Assembly (NCBI GenBank): GCA_023525975.1
Contig: CM042032.1
Span: 17,986,001 to 18,050,000 of the forward strand
Source: Smallanthus sonchifolius
Taxonomy: Eukaryota; Streptophyta; Magnoliopsida; Asterales; Asteraceae
Length of the DNA: 64,000 nucleotides
Direction: 5' to 3'
This document shows positions 1 through 10,505 of the stretch, piece after piece. Below the pieces are notes generated by a model. It ran no database searches and had not been told where the DNA came from. It saw only the letters and a list, made by a program, of their open reading frames with translations. Position 1 is the first letter of the stretch. Every line of letters begins with the position of its first letter. The position numbers and the translations under genes are program-made.

Positions 1-5
1 AAACC

Positions 6-726
6 ATGTTGCGAGAAGAATACTGCCCCCGTGACGAGGTGCAGAAACTGGAAGGTGAATTCTGGAACCAAAAGATGGAACGTTTCGAGATTGAAGCCTA
101 CACTACTCCTTCGCACGAGTTGGCAATCCTATGTCCTCAAATGGTGACACCAGCCTACAAGAGGATTGAAAAGTACATCGAGGGTCTAGTCCCTCAGATC
201 CAGAGTATGGTGACATCTTCCAACCCTACCACTATCCAGCAGACCATCATGTTGGCTCACAAGTTAATTGATCAAGCGGTAGCTCAGGGAACCTTACCCC
301 CGAGAGGTGCGGTTACCAAGGCTACTGACAACAAGTGAAAGTTTGGCAACACCAACTCTAAAGCCTTTCAGTCTAACCCACCCCTGCAACAGCAGCAACG
401 TAGGTATGAACCTACTAAGACCTCTACTCAGTCTACTTCTTCTGGTCAGAATCAGGGTACATATGCTGGAAAGTACCCTAAGTGCAACAAGTGAAACTTT
501 CACCATAATGGACCGTGTGACAAGTACCGCTGCCAGCGATGTGGTAAGATGCGTCATTCGGCCACAGACTGCAGAAGTGAGCTCCAAGCTAAACAAACAC
601 CTCAAACTGAAGCACCCAAAGGTTGTTTTGAGTGCGGGGAAGAATGGGCATTTCAAGAGAAACTGTTCTCAGTTGAAGAAGAATGGTAATGATAACGGTA
701 ATGGCAACGGTAACAACAACAACTAA
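6..726 (+). pseudogene. gag of element A (capsid C-terminus and zinc knuckles), broken
   Basis: Residues read from 6 match the C-terminal part of the retrotransposon gag domain of Tekay elements (region around PQMVTPAYKRIEKYI). The frame stops with TGA at 336-338 but the homologous reading continues to a second TGA near 495. A CCHC zinc knuckle, C-X2-C-X4-H-X4-C (CQRCGKMRHSATDC), is encoded around 535-575. A second knuckle near 630-670 is split across two frames, which indicates a small indel. An Asn/Gly-rich tail encoded by repeated GGTAAC/AACGGT triplets ends at 726. The product would bind and package element RNA; here it is disabled. Confidence 0.85.
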
Positions 727-773
727 GGTAACAATAATAACTATAATGGGAATGGTGCGAAAGGTAGAGCCTT

Positions 774-2083
774 CGTGATTGGTTCAGGGGAGGCAAGGAA
801 TGATCATAATGTGGTTACAAGTAAGTTTCCTCTAAACGATTGTTTGCTTCTGTTCTTTTCGATATTGGTGCTGATAGGAGCTTTGTATCTAAGAGCTTTA
901 GTAAACAGATAGAAACAACCCCAACCCTATTAGAACCCAAGTACACCATAAAGATAGAGGATGGTAAGATAATCGAGGCAACTCACATCCTTAAGGGATG
1001 TATACTAGGACTATCTGGTCATAAACTTGATATCGATCTCATGCCAGTTACCCTTGGCAGCTTCGACATAGTGGTCGGTATGGATTGTTTATCCAAAAAC
1101 CAAGCTGAGATCATCTACCATTATAAAATCGTTCGCCTTCCTCTCCCTAGTGGAGAAATCCTTTCTGTCCAAGGCGAAAAGAGTGGTGAGGTCGTAGGCA
1201 TCATATCTTTCATGAAGGCGCATAAGTGTTTGCGTAAAGGTCATGCCGCTATTCTATCCCTTGTCACCGAACAACCTTCCGAAGAGAAGAAGATTGCTGA
1301 CGTTCCTATTGTTCGTGACTTTCCTGAAGTATTCCCCGAGGATTTGTCTGGTCTTCCACCCAATCGTCAAGTCGAATTTCAGGTTGATCTAACACCCGGA
1401 GCAGTGCCTATTGCTCGAGCACCGTATAGACTTGCACCTAGTGAGTTACAAGAGTTATCCACACAACTGTAAGAGTTTTTAGATAATGGTTTCATCCGAC
1501 CTAGCTCATCGCCATGGGGAGACCCAGTCCTATTTGTCAAAAAGAAAGATGGGACTTTCCGTATGTGCATTGATTACGGAGAGCTAAACAAGGTAACTGT
1601 CAAGAATCCGTTATCCACTTCCCCGCATTGACGATCTATTCGATCAACTTCAAGGGTCGAGCTTCAACTCAAAGATCGATCTAAGATCTGGATATCACTA
1701 GCTGAGAGTTTGAGAGGAAGACATTTTAGGAATCAACATTCAGAACCCGGCACGGGCACTTCGAGTTTTTGGTCATGCCATTCGGATTAACCAATGCACC
1801 CGCAGTATTCATGGATCTCATGAACCGAGTGTGTAAATCTTACCTAGATCAGTTCATCATCGTTTTCATTGACGACATCCTCATCTATTCCAAGAGCAGG
1901 GAAGACCATGAAGAGCATCTACGGTTGATTCTGGAACTGTTAAAGCAAGAACAATTATATGCCAAATTGTCCAAATGCGATTTTTGGATTCGTGAAGTTC
2001 AATTCTTAAGACATGTAGTCAACGAGAAAGGAATACATGTCAATCCAGCTAAAGTAGAAGCCATTAAGAATTAGGCAACACCA
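774..2083 (+). pseudogene. Protease and reverse transcriptase of element A, broken
   Basis: A retropepsin-like domain is read from about 774 to 1290. The catalytic D-S/T-G-A motif appears as DIGADRSFVS, so the residue after the catalytic aspartate is changed to Ile. The RT follows with the conserved entry around DFPEVFPEDLSGLPP, then a TAA at 1470-1472 and a frame change near 1620. The RT palm continues at 1769-2074 with MPFGLTNAPAVF and the catalytic box FIDDILIYSKS, a normal FxDD variant. TAG at 2072-2074 closes this piece. Known family role: polyprotein cleavage and cDNA synthesis. The accumulated breaks make this copy inactive. Confidence 0.88.
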
Positions 2084-2650
2084 ATGACTCCAACAGAGGT
2101 GCGACAATTTCTAGGTTTGGCTGGCTACTACCGTCGATTTATCGAGGGATTCTCAAAGATCGCTCAACCTCTCACCGCCCTAACTCATAAAGGTACTGTG
2201 TATGAATCAGCATTCCAGCTACTGAAGCAGAAACTCTGTAGCGCACTTATCCTATCTCTGCCTGAGGGAACGGGTGACTTCGTAGTGTATTGCGATGCTT
2301 CCATCCAGGGTCTCGGTTGTGTGTTGATGCAACGTAAGAAGGTTATCGCATACGCTTCCCGGCAATTGAAAATTCATGAGAAGAACTACACGACTCATGA
2401 CTTGGAGTTGGGAGCCGTGGTGTTTGCACTGAAGATCTGGAGACGTTACTTGTATGGTACCAAGTGCACTGTTTACACCGATCACAAGAGTCTTCAGCAC
2501 ATATTCAAACAGAAAGAGTTGAACATGCGACAGCGTCGCTGGATCGAACTCTTAAATGATTATGATTGTGCCATCAAGTACCATCCGGGCAAAGCTAACG
2601 TGGTAGCCGATGCCCTAAGCAGAAAGGAAACCAAACCCCAACGAGTTTGA
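2084..2650 (+). pseudogene. RT connection and RNase H of element A
   Basis: This piece begins with the RT thumb/connection (LGLAGYYRRFIEGFS) and continues into RNase HI. Visible RNase H motifs are VYCDASIQGLGCVL (first catalytic Asp), the ELGAVVFALKIWRRYLYG helix (catalytic Glu), VYTDHKSL (third acidic residue) and VVADALSR at the end. A TGA at 2648-2650 interrupts the reading to integrase. The same segment recurs in element C from 17890 with high similarity, showing the two belong to one family. Confidence 0.88.
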
Positions 2651-2653
2651 GCG

Positions 2654-4130
2654 TTGCAACTCACTATTCATACAGGATTACCCGTACAAATCCGTAATGC
2701 TCAACTTGAAGCCCTAAAAGAGGAGAACTTATCGTTAGAAGCCACTCGTGGTATGGAGAAACAACTTGAGGTTAAGTCAGATGGTATTCGCTACTTCGCA
2801 AAACGGATATGGATTCCAGTGTATGGAAACTTAAGGGAACTTGTTATGGATGAAGCTCATAAATCCCGATACTCTATTCATCTAGGATCTGACAAGATGT
2901 ACCACGAGCTAAAAGTTTTGTATTGGTGGCCGAACATGAAAGTCGACATAGCCACCTATGTGAGCAAGTTTCTGACTTGTTCAAAGGTCAAGGTGGAGTA
3001 CCAAAAGCCATCCGGATTGCTCCAACAACCAGAGATCCCGATGTGGAAATGGGAGCAGATTTCCATGGATTTTATCACCAAATTACCCTGAACCCCTACT
3101 TGTTGTGACAATCTGGGTGATAGTGGATCGCCTAACCAAATCCGCTCATTTTCTTGCTATCAAAGAGATAGACAAAATGGAAAATTTAACCCGCCTCTAT
3201 CTTAAGGAAGTAGTCTCTCGGCATGGAGTGCCAATCTCCATCATTTCTGATAGAGACGCTCGTTTCACCTCACGTTTCTGGCAGTCATTACAGAAAGCAC
3301 TAGGCATGCGCCTGGATATGAGCACAGCGTACCATCCTCAAACAAATGGCCAGAGTGAGCGTACTATTCAAACCCTATAAGACATGTTACGGGCTTGTGT
3401 AATTGATTTCGGTAACAGTTGGTAGACTTATATGCCTCTAGTAGAGTTCTCCTACAATAACAGCTACCATAGTAGCATCAAGGCAGCACCGTTTGAGGCA
3501 CTATATGGACGGAAATTCCGATCACCTCTTTGTTGGGCTGAAGTTGGAGATATCCAACTTACGGGTCCTGAACTTGTGCACGAAACGTCAGAGAAAATCA
3601 TGCAAATCCAAAACCGTATGGCGGCAGCCCGTGACCATCAAAAAAGTTATGCAGACAAGCGCAGAAAACCGTTAGAATTCCAGGTGGGCGACAAAGTACT
3701 ATTAAAGGTTTCACCTTGGAAAGGTGTGATTCGTTTTGGAAAACGAGGCAAGCTAAACCCGCCTTACGTTGGACCATTCGAGATAGTAAAAAGGATTGGT
3801 CCAGTAGCGTATCAACTGAACCTACCAGATAAACTCAATGGAGTACACAATGTCTTTCATGTCTCAAACCTAAAGAAATGCTTATCAGACGAGACACTAG
3901 TGGTTCCACTCAAGGAGTTGGAAATCGATGAACAGTTACGTTTCATCGAGGAACCAGTCGAAATCATGGACCGAGAGGTCAAAACACTCAAGCATAGCAA
4001 AATCCCAATTGTTAGAGTTCGCTGGAACTCGAAGCGTGGACCGGAGTTACATGGGAACGCGAGGATCAGATGATGCGAAAGTATCCTCAGCTTTTCAAAC
4101 AGTCAACGGCAAACACCAAAGGTACTAATT
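2654..4130 (+). pseudogene. Integrase and chromodomain tail of element A, broken
   Basis: After RNase H comes the integrase zinc-binding region (histidine pair in HKSRYSIHLGSDKMYHELK, cysteines in CSKVKV), then the catalytic core. DDE-core landmarks are SMDFITKLP (first Asp), ISDRDARFTSRFW (second Asp) and YHPQTNGQSERTIQTL (Glu). Stops at 3089-3091 and 3378-3380 and a frame change between them break the core. The C-terminal part from 3432 holds VEFSYNNSYHSSIKAAPFEALYG, the GPF/Y-type module (YVGPFEIVKRIGPVAYQL) and a chromodomain-like tail (IMDREVKTLKHSKIPIVRVRW). In chromoviruses this tail guides integration to chromatin. One more frame change near 4040 disrupts the last residues. Confidence 0.88.
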
Positions 4131-4147
4131 AAATTCCAAGACGAAAT

Positions 4148-4250
4148 TTCTTTCAACAAGGGGATGAGGTGACAACCCAAACTTTTTGTTTCAGACAACT
4201 AGCGACCTTGCTTAATTTTCGGGACGAAAATTCTTTCAACAAGGGGATGA
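4148..4250 (+). other. Duplicated polypurine tract before the 3' LTR of element A
   Basis: An identical 20-bp block ending AAGGGGATGA occurs at 4148-4167 and 4231-4250. The distal copy abuts the LTR start TGTGACATCC at 4251. The proximal copy is followed by GGTGACAACCC, itself an LTR-start-like sequence. The polypurine tract primes plus-strand synthesis in LTR retrotransposons; only the copy touching the LTR would define the present LTR edge. Confidence 0.75.
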
Positions 4251-6599
4251 TGTGACATCCGACATTTTCAGGTTAACTCCGTTAACGCAAACATCGTTAT
4301 CTCAAACACTTATTTATACCAACTCAGTTATCTTAGTTAGTCATGCATACATTACATTTAATTAAGGTTAATTAAATGTGTCGGTTATTGCACAAACACT
4401 CACGTAACGGTAATTCGAAAAATTACCGAGTCGCACGAGTCTGTCCCCGAACTTTGGTGATAATTAAAAATAATATTTTGAACAATAAATAATTTATAAT
4501 TAATATAAATTATGTGTTTTTACGTGTTATGTGATTTTATGTGTAAACTGTAGACTTTCGTGAAATCGCGTACGTTTACGCGGAACGTTGTGACTTTTAT
4601 TGTTTTTGTATTTTTTATAAATAAGTTTTATAAAAATATTTATTAGAAACTATCTTAATTAGTTACATTTAATTAAAATAGTTTTAAACTCATTTAATTA
4701 GTCAACGGGCCTCCTAGACTTACACTTTTATCCATTTTTGGGCCCATGGAGTGCATATATAAGGATTTTATAAAAACCCTAACCCCATAACTCCATATTT
4801 TCAAAAATATGGAGTCCCCGCCTCCCTTGAGATCAAAAATCCTCTCTTCATCTTCAAACCATTCTTAGATCGATCTCCTTCTTGCAATCATTGGTGTTCT
4901 TGAGCAATCCTAGCATCAATCTTCGTTTCTATCGGATCAAGTAAGATTTTATGTATATTTATTTATATATTTTTTGAAAAATAGGTTATGTGAAACCCTA
5001 TTTTTCATCCAAACAATAATCCATTCGATAAAGATGCAAACTTTGATAACTAGTTGTGTATTATGATGATATTGGTTGGTTTTGTTGAATTTGTGAAACC
5101 CTAGATGTCTAGAACCGTGAGTTACTATGTAAGGAAACTTTTTGTGATTTCTATCTTGCATGTTTGACATGATTAGGATGATATGATGATATTTATATGT
5201 TACTTGATGCATGTTTAAGTGAATTGATAAGTTAGATTTTGAATACCTGGCCAGGTTTTACAAACTTGCTAAATAAGGAAACTTTAATCGACTAAAGTAG
5301 TCATAACTTGCTAGTTTGATATGCATGTTAGTATATCATGATAGTTTTATGTTAACAATGATGAAATAACGTGTTATAACGTGTTAAATCTCAGAAACCA
5401 TGTATGTTATCTTTAGCCGACTATAAAAGGAAACCCTAAACTGAAATGTGATCAACATGTTAAAGATCAAGGTGTGTGTTACATGTTTAATCATCTAGGA
5501 CGTATTATATTCATATTATGAACATAATTAGTAACGATGGTTTCTAGAAAACACTAATCTCGAACATACTCACTATTTATGGAAACTTGCTAATCAAACA
5601 CTAATTCATACATTGAGTCACCAACGGGTCATCGGGTCAAGCTTGGTCAAACTTGAGTCAAACTTGTAACTCTTTTCAAAAGAGATAAACAATGGGATTG
5701 TTTGGATGCTAAGGGTCTTACGAACCAACACGAACACACACTCATAAACTTATGAAATATAGGTAGACGTTAGCGGGTCACCTGTCTTTCACTTGTCATT
5801 CTAGCACATACTCTAACGTGAGTTTCATGGCCCCGCTCTTTTACTTGTTTTCCTTTTTGGGGAGAAAGCATGCACACAAACATTTTGGATCTTGTATTAC
5901 TGTTATATCACTTGCGTACTATAGTGCAAACACACCATGAAAGTCCTTACATCTCGAACCGTTAGTATTGGAACATAGCGAGGTCATTTTGAGTAGTACT
6001 ACTGGGTTTGACAAACCCCACCCGTGTTAGTCACGCTAACTCGACTGGAAGTCGAACGGGTGTAATATTGACCTAAACACATTGCCATTTTTTTGGTGGA
6101 CATGGGGGAAGGCAAACAAACAAACCAAACAGTCAGCTTCGGTTGCGAAACACTATATAGTAGCATGAACATAGACTAGCTATCTATTGATATACTTTAG
6201 TTACATTATCTGGCAAACATCGAACATTTATTTACTTACAAACATGTGAACTCACCAACCATTGTGTTGACACTTTAAGCATGTCTTTCTCAGGTCACTA
6301 AGGTACACATCAGGAATAGGATGCATCCGAGTTTGCATGACTTGCATTGAACATGTTTTCTTACATTAACTACTTTGGTTTTGGGCGCCTTGACTTGCGC
6401 ATTTGGTTGTTCTTACATTTTTTTTTACTTTACGCTTCCACAATTGTTTTCAAACTTAACGGTAATGACTCGTGACTATGAGTAATACTGGTATTTTCAA
6501 ACTCATATTGTGGTCGTTCAATATAACTAATGACAATGATCCTGGTTTGTCACGCGCCTCGCGGTAGAACCCCGCAGATGGAATTTGAGGGTGTGAGCA
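4251..6599 (+). repeat. 3' LTR of element A, about 2.35 kb
   Basis: Starts TGTGACATCC directly after the polypurine tract and ends near GGGTGTGAGCA, matching the ends of the LTR of element C. A/T-rich U3 is followed by a block shared with element C around 5940-6062 that contains the 12-bp palindrome AGTAGTACTACT (5992-6003) and several short stems. The 5' LTR is outside the window, so age cannot be estimated. Confidence 0.8.
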
Positions 6600-7027
6600 A
6601 GTCTTGGTTTGACTAGACATAAGTATGGTATATGTATACTCATCATTACCAAGATCTCACCCATCCCCTTTTGCTTCTTGCTGGCCAAAATTATGGCAGA
6701 AAAAAGGGGGTCATCTTTTAGGTCTTATTGCTTGTAAAAATGTCTAAGAATCATGAAGAAGCATGGTGTAAAGTGAGGCTAGTAGACAAGAACCATACCT
6801 TGCATTAATGATACACGAACCATGCTTCTTTGATCAACTTTTGAGCCTAGAATTCTGCTATATATAGGGTTGTTTGGACAGCAGATTTCGTAAGGAAAAA
6901 AGAGAGCAAAAAACGGTGTTCGTGAACTACACATGAATTATCTAAGTGTTAAGTTGATTCATTGATTTTTCTTGAAACTTTGAGTGTCCATTCCACATAT
7001 AATTTACACACATTTAGAAGGCATATT
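6600..7027 (+). other. Left half of an interrupted promoter/LTR-like sequence
   Basis: No ORF of note. A strong TATA-like run TATATATAGG lies near 6859, followed by sequence that would be a leader. The stretch is cut at 7027 by element B and continues at 13546 after the CATAT target duplication. It may be an older LTR or a lost gene promoter; I cannot name the family. Confidence 0.4.
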
Positions 7028-7925
7028 GTCACACCCCCAAATTTATTTACTTAATAAATAAGTACAGGTTGCAACGATTGGTTCATTACACGATAGCGGA
7101 AGCTGTAATAGTGATTTCTAAGACTTGAATACATACACAAATACTAAAACTAAGTAGTACAATGATCTAAGTTCTTCTAGATCAACGACAGACTTGAGAC
7201 TGGATAATCTATGTCCTTCCAGCTAGTAGGAATTTATTCAATTATAACTAGCCTATTCCAACCACTCCATGGCTAAAGGTTACCTGAGAAACATACTTGA
7301 AAGTGTCAACACAAGGGTTGGTGAGTTCACAGAGTTTGTTAATTTAGTACAGTTAGTTTTCCCCAAAAAACTAGACATGACTTAACCGTCATAAAATAAG
7401 TAGTTTTCCTTTGAAAACATATACATGACTTAACCGTCATCAAATAAGTAGTTTTCCTTTGAAAACATGCCCATGACTTTACCGTCATAAAATAAGTGGT
7501 TTTCCTTTGAAAACATTCCCATGACTTAACCGTCATCAAATACGTAGTTTTCCTTTGAAAACATATACATGACTTAACCGTCATCAAATAAGTAGTTTTC
7601 CTTTGAAAACATGCCCATGACTTTACCGTCATAAAATAAGTGGTTTTCCTTTGAAAACATTCCCATGATTTAACCGTCATAAAATACATAATTTTCCTTT
7701 GAAAGCATATACATGACTTAACCGTCATCAATTAAGTAGTTTTCCTTTGAAAACATGTCCATGACTTTACCGTCATCAAATAAGTAGTTTTCCTTTGAAA
7801 ACATGCCCATGACTTAACCGTCATCAAATAAGTAGTTTTCCTTTGAAAACATATACATGACGTCTTTGTAATTCCAACGTTCTCAAAACGTTCAAACATG
7901 ATCATTTTCCGATCAAACAGTTTAT
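7028..7925 (-). repeat. Truncated 3' LTR of element B
   Basis: Matches 9669-10566 almost base for base, including the 48-bp tandem repeats, then similarity stops abruptly after GATCAAACAGTTTAT. Only the terminal quarter of the LTR remains, and the U3 promoter part is absent. Confidence 0.88.
7372..7872 (-). repeat. 48-bp tandem repeat array (3' LTR copy)
   Basis: About ten units of 48 bp. Each unit holds two short dyads: ATGAC...GTCAT and GTTTTC-CTTT-GAAAAC. Variants at the unit junction (ATATACATG, ATGCCCATG, ATTCCCATG) rotate with a period of three units, giving a 144-bp higher-order repeat. Since 48 is a multiple of three, the minus strand stays open as a 16-residue repeat; this is most likely a by-product of unit length rather than a gene. 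Confidence 0.9.
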
Positions 7926-9653
7926 GTCCCTTATGCATATCGAAAGCTAATGAGATTAGCAAGAAATTCCGCATTTGGGAAACCTTTAGAAGTTTTGTAT
8001 GTCATTTTTTCTGTTAGTGCGACAATAGTCATCAGTCCACACTTAGGTTTCTTTGGCATTCGCTTGAGCATCATCCCCGACCTATTCATCACCGGGAGAA
8101 TAGTTGGACTTAAAAGTGTACTGAATGTCAATGGTTGCGAGAGCAACCCTGTTTGACCAATATTATGAAATGTCAGATTGCCTACTTGTCTCATGTCGAG
8201 CTTCCACAACACCCCATAGGTGCTATGTGTATGCGGGTCAGAAATATTTTCTGCCCCATTACCGGAGCTAGTGCATAGCACTCCTGACGTAACTTTCAAG
8301 TAACTGTGAGACTAAATTGTACGATAGATCCCTAGATTACGCTATAATCTCCCACAATAATTTTACAATTATTGTAATTGTGGGTTGTGATAATGCTCAA
8401 TTTGAAGCCATCTTGATAAGCAGAATCTCAAAGAATGAATGTGCGAAATCCTTCGCCGTTCAGGATTCACTAAGGATTGGTTGAATTCAATTTGAATTTC
8501 TCTCGTTCCTCCCAAACTAGGAGAATACTTTGTGGACACCTATTTGAGAAGACCGATTTGTTAAGATCCAATCCTTAATCGAGTGACTTAGAACATGGGT
8601 TGATCATTACCTTGGACAGCAAGACTCACTAAAGTTCCCATACACTGCAAATCATGATTACGTGTGCACCCGTAACGATAATTTACTTTGCATGATCCCT
8701 GTGGTGTTCCTTCTATCCCCAACTTTTAGTTAAAAGGATTTGAAATGATCATTAGGTCGTGTTTGCACACTTGTGTAGGAGTGTGTATTGTTCTATCGGA
8801 TTACTCTTGCTTATGAGTACCAATACCCATGAGTCTGCCGAATCTGGCTGTTACCGGATGAGGTTAACGGTAGAGAGGCACCACCAGTATCTCTCAAGAA
8901 TAAAATGTGTATGGAAGTCAGGCACTATGTGTAGGGTAGAGATCCTCAAATTAGTGTCGAGCAACTCATGCTCCAAGTATGTATGTACGTATGGATCCAC
9001 ATGATCCTGATGAATGTCTGGGTCTCCTGACCCATGGAGTTCTCCCCCGTTTAGTCCTGCTTATCCACCTTGGATTCCCTTTGGTCCGGGCAATCCCGTC
9101 TGCCACATCTCATGGCGAAAGTCTATTCGTTCGATCCGGCAACTCATAAATTAGAGTATTTATACCGCACATACGTCAGAAAGAAAGTTGCATCCACGGC
9201 TAGAGTAGTTGTCGGTGTGGTGCAGGTATAGGTACAGATTCTGGTACGGGTTCAGCCTGTTGTGATACCAAGATCGGTAACTGACGGTTGTTGCCATCGT
9301 CGCCCAAGCTCAGCTCGTAACTCGATCTTCTAAGGTTGCAGTATGCTAAGTACCCGTTATTCTTGACTCGTAATCCGAACAGTAACATGTTGTAAGTGTT
9401 TATTATTTCCTCGTTGTTGTATGTGTTTAAGTGTTCATTACATGTGCCATGTAATTGTATTATTGTAGCTAATGATACCCTAGTGTAACTCCATACACTA
9501 ATAGTCTACACAAATTGTTCGGAAACGGTTGGAATTCCTATACTCAAGTCTTGGGTGTTTTTAGTGTGATGCAAGTCTTAGAAATCTTGGTCCCTAAATG
9601 AGTCCGGTTAGAGCCTAGGTGTCACTAAGGAAACCTAATTCGCTAAAACCATT
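7926..9653 (-). other. Internal region of element B, no recognised protein
   Basis: Between primer-binding site and 3' LTR remnant. On the minus strand there is a 62-codon ORF (9388-9200) and a 122-codon ORF (8299-7931) that runs up to the LTR junction. Neither has a domain I recognise, and no RT, integrase or protease motif is visible on either strand. The 62-codon ORF lies about where a gag start would be and ends Pro/Gln-rich, but this is weak. The stretch may be leader plus a captured or strongly decayed segment. Confidence 0.45.
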
Positions 9654-9665
9654 GCTCTGATACCA
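9654..9665 (-). other. Primer-binding site of element B (initiator tRNA-Met)
   Basis: On the minus strand the sequence is TGGTATCAGAGC, the standard complement of the 3' end of plant initiator tRNA-Met, three bases after the LTR terminus at 9669. It fixes the orientation of element B. Confidence 0.93.
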
Positions 9666-10017
9666 ATCTGTCACACCCCTAAATTTATTTACTTAATAAA
9701 TAAATACAGGTTGCAACGATTGGTTCATTACACGATAGCGGAAGCTGTAATAGTGATTTCTAAGACTTGAATACATACACAAATACTAAGACTAAGTAGT
9801 ACAATGATCTAAGTTCTTCTAGATCAACGACAGACTTGAGACTGGATAATCTATGTCCTTCCAGCTAGTAGGAATTTATTCAATTATAGCTAGCCTATTC
9901 CAACCGCTCCATAGCTAAAGGTTACCTGAGAAACATACTTGAAAGTGTCAACACAAGGGTTGGTGAGTTCACAGAGTTTGTTAATTTAGTACAGTTAGTT
10001 TTCCCCAGAAAACTAGA

Positions 10018-10505
10018 CATGACTTAACCGTCATAAAATAAGTAGTTTTCCTTTGAAAACATATACATGACTTAACCGTCATCAAATAAGTAGTTTTCCT
10101 TTGAAAACATGCCCATGACTTTACCGTCATAAAATAAGTGGTTTTCCTTTGAAAACATTCCCATGACTTAACCGTCAAAAAATACGTAGTTTTCCTTTGA
10201 AAACATATACATGACTTAACCGTCATCAAATAAGTAGTTTTCCTTTGAAAACATGTCCATGACTTTACCGTCATAAAATAAGTGGTTTTCCTTTGAAAAC
10301 ATTCCCATGACTTAACCGTCATAAAATACGTAGTTTTTCTTTGAAAACATATACATGACTTAACCGTCATCAATTAAGTAGTTTTCCTTTGAAAACATGT
10401 CCATGACTTTACCGTCATCAAATAAGTAGTTTTCCTTTGAAAACATGCCCATGACTTAACCGTCATCAAATAAGTAGTTTTCCTTTGAAAACATATACAT
10501 GACAT
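10018..10505 (-). repeat. 48-bp tandem repeat array (5' LTR copy)
   Basis: Same array as at 7372-7872, with the same unit order and a handful of base differences. It lies in the transcribed part of the LTR, some 2 kb downstream of the TATA box. Unit number is unchanged between the two LTRs, consistent with copying from one template at insertion. Confidence 0.9.

Larger units (their letters stand above)
1..6599 (+). mobile_element. Tekay/Del-type Ty3-gypsy chromovirus A, decayed, 5' part outside window
   Basis: A gypsy retrotransposon on the plus strand in the order gag, protease, reverse transcriptase, RNase H, integrase, chromodomain, then polypurine tract and 3' LTR. The order RT-RH-INT and the chromodomain-like tail after integrase place it in the chromoviruses. 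The LTR start TGTGACATCC and long LTR fit Tekay. The coding region is broken by at least eight stops or frame changes (near 338, 495, 1472, 1620, 2074, 2650, 3091, 3380), so it cannot be autonomous. The 5' LTR lies before base 1, so no target duplication can be checked. The 3' end is taken at about 6599, just after GGGTGTGAGCA, by comparison with element C, whose LTR ends GGGTGTGACA. Confidence 0.92.

Noticed and set aside
7339..7974. Repeat-protein ORFs on the minus strand (16-residue units), also 9981-10637
   Set aside because: They arise because the 48-bp LTR repeat is a multiple of three. No homology, and they begin and end within LTR repeats; recorded as a repeat, not a gene.
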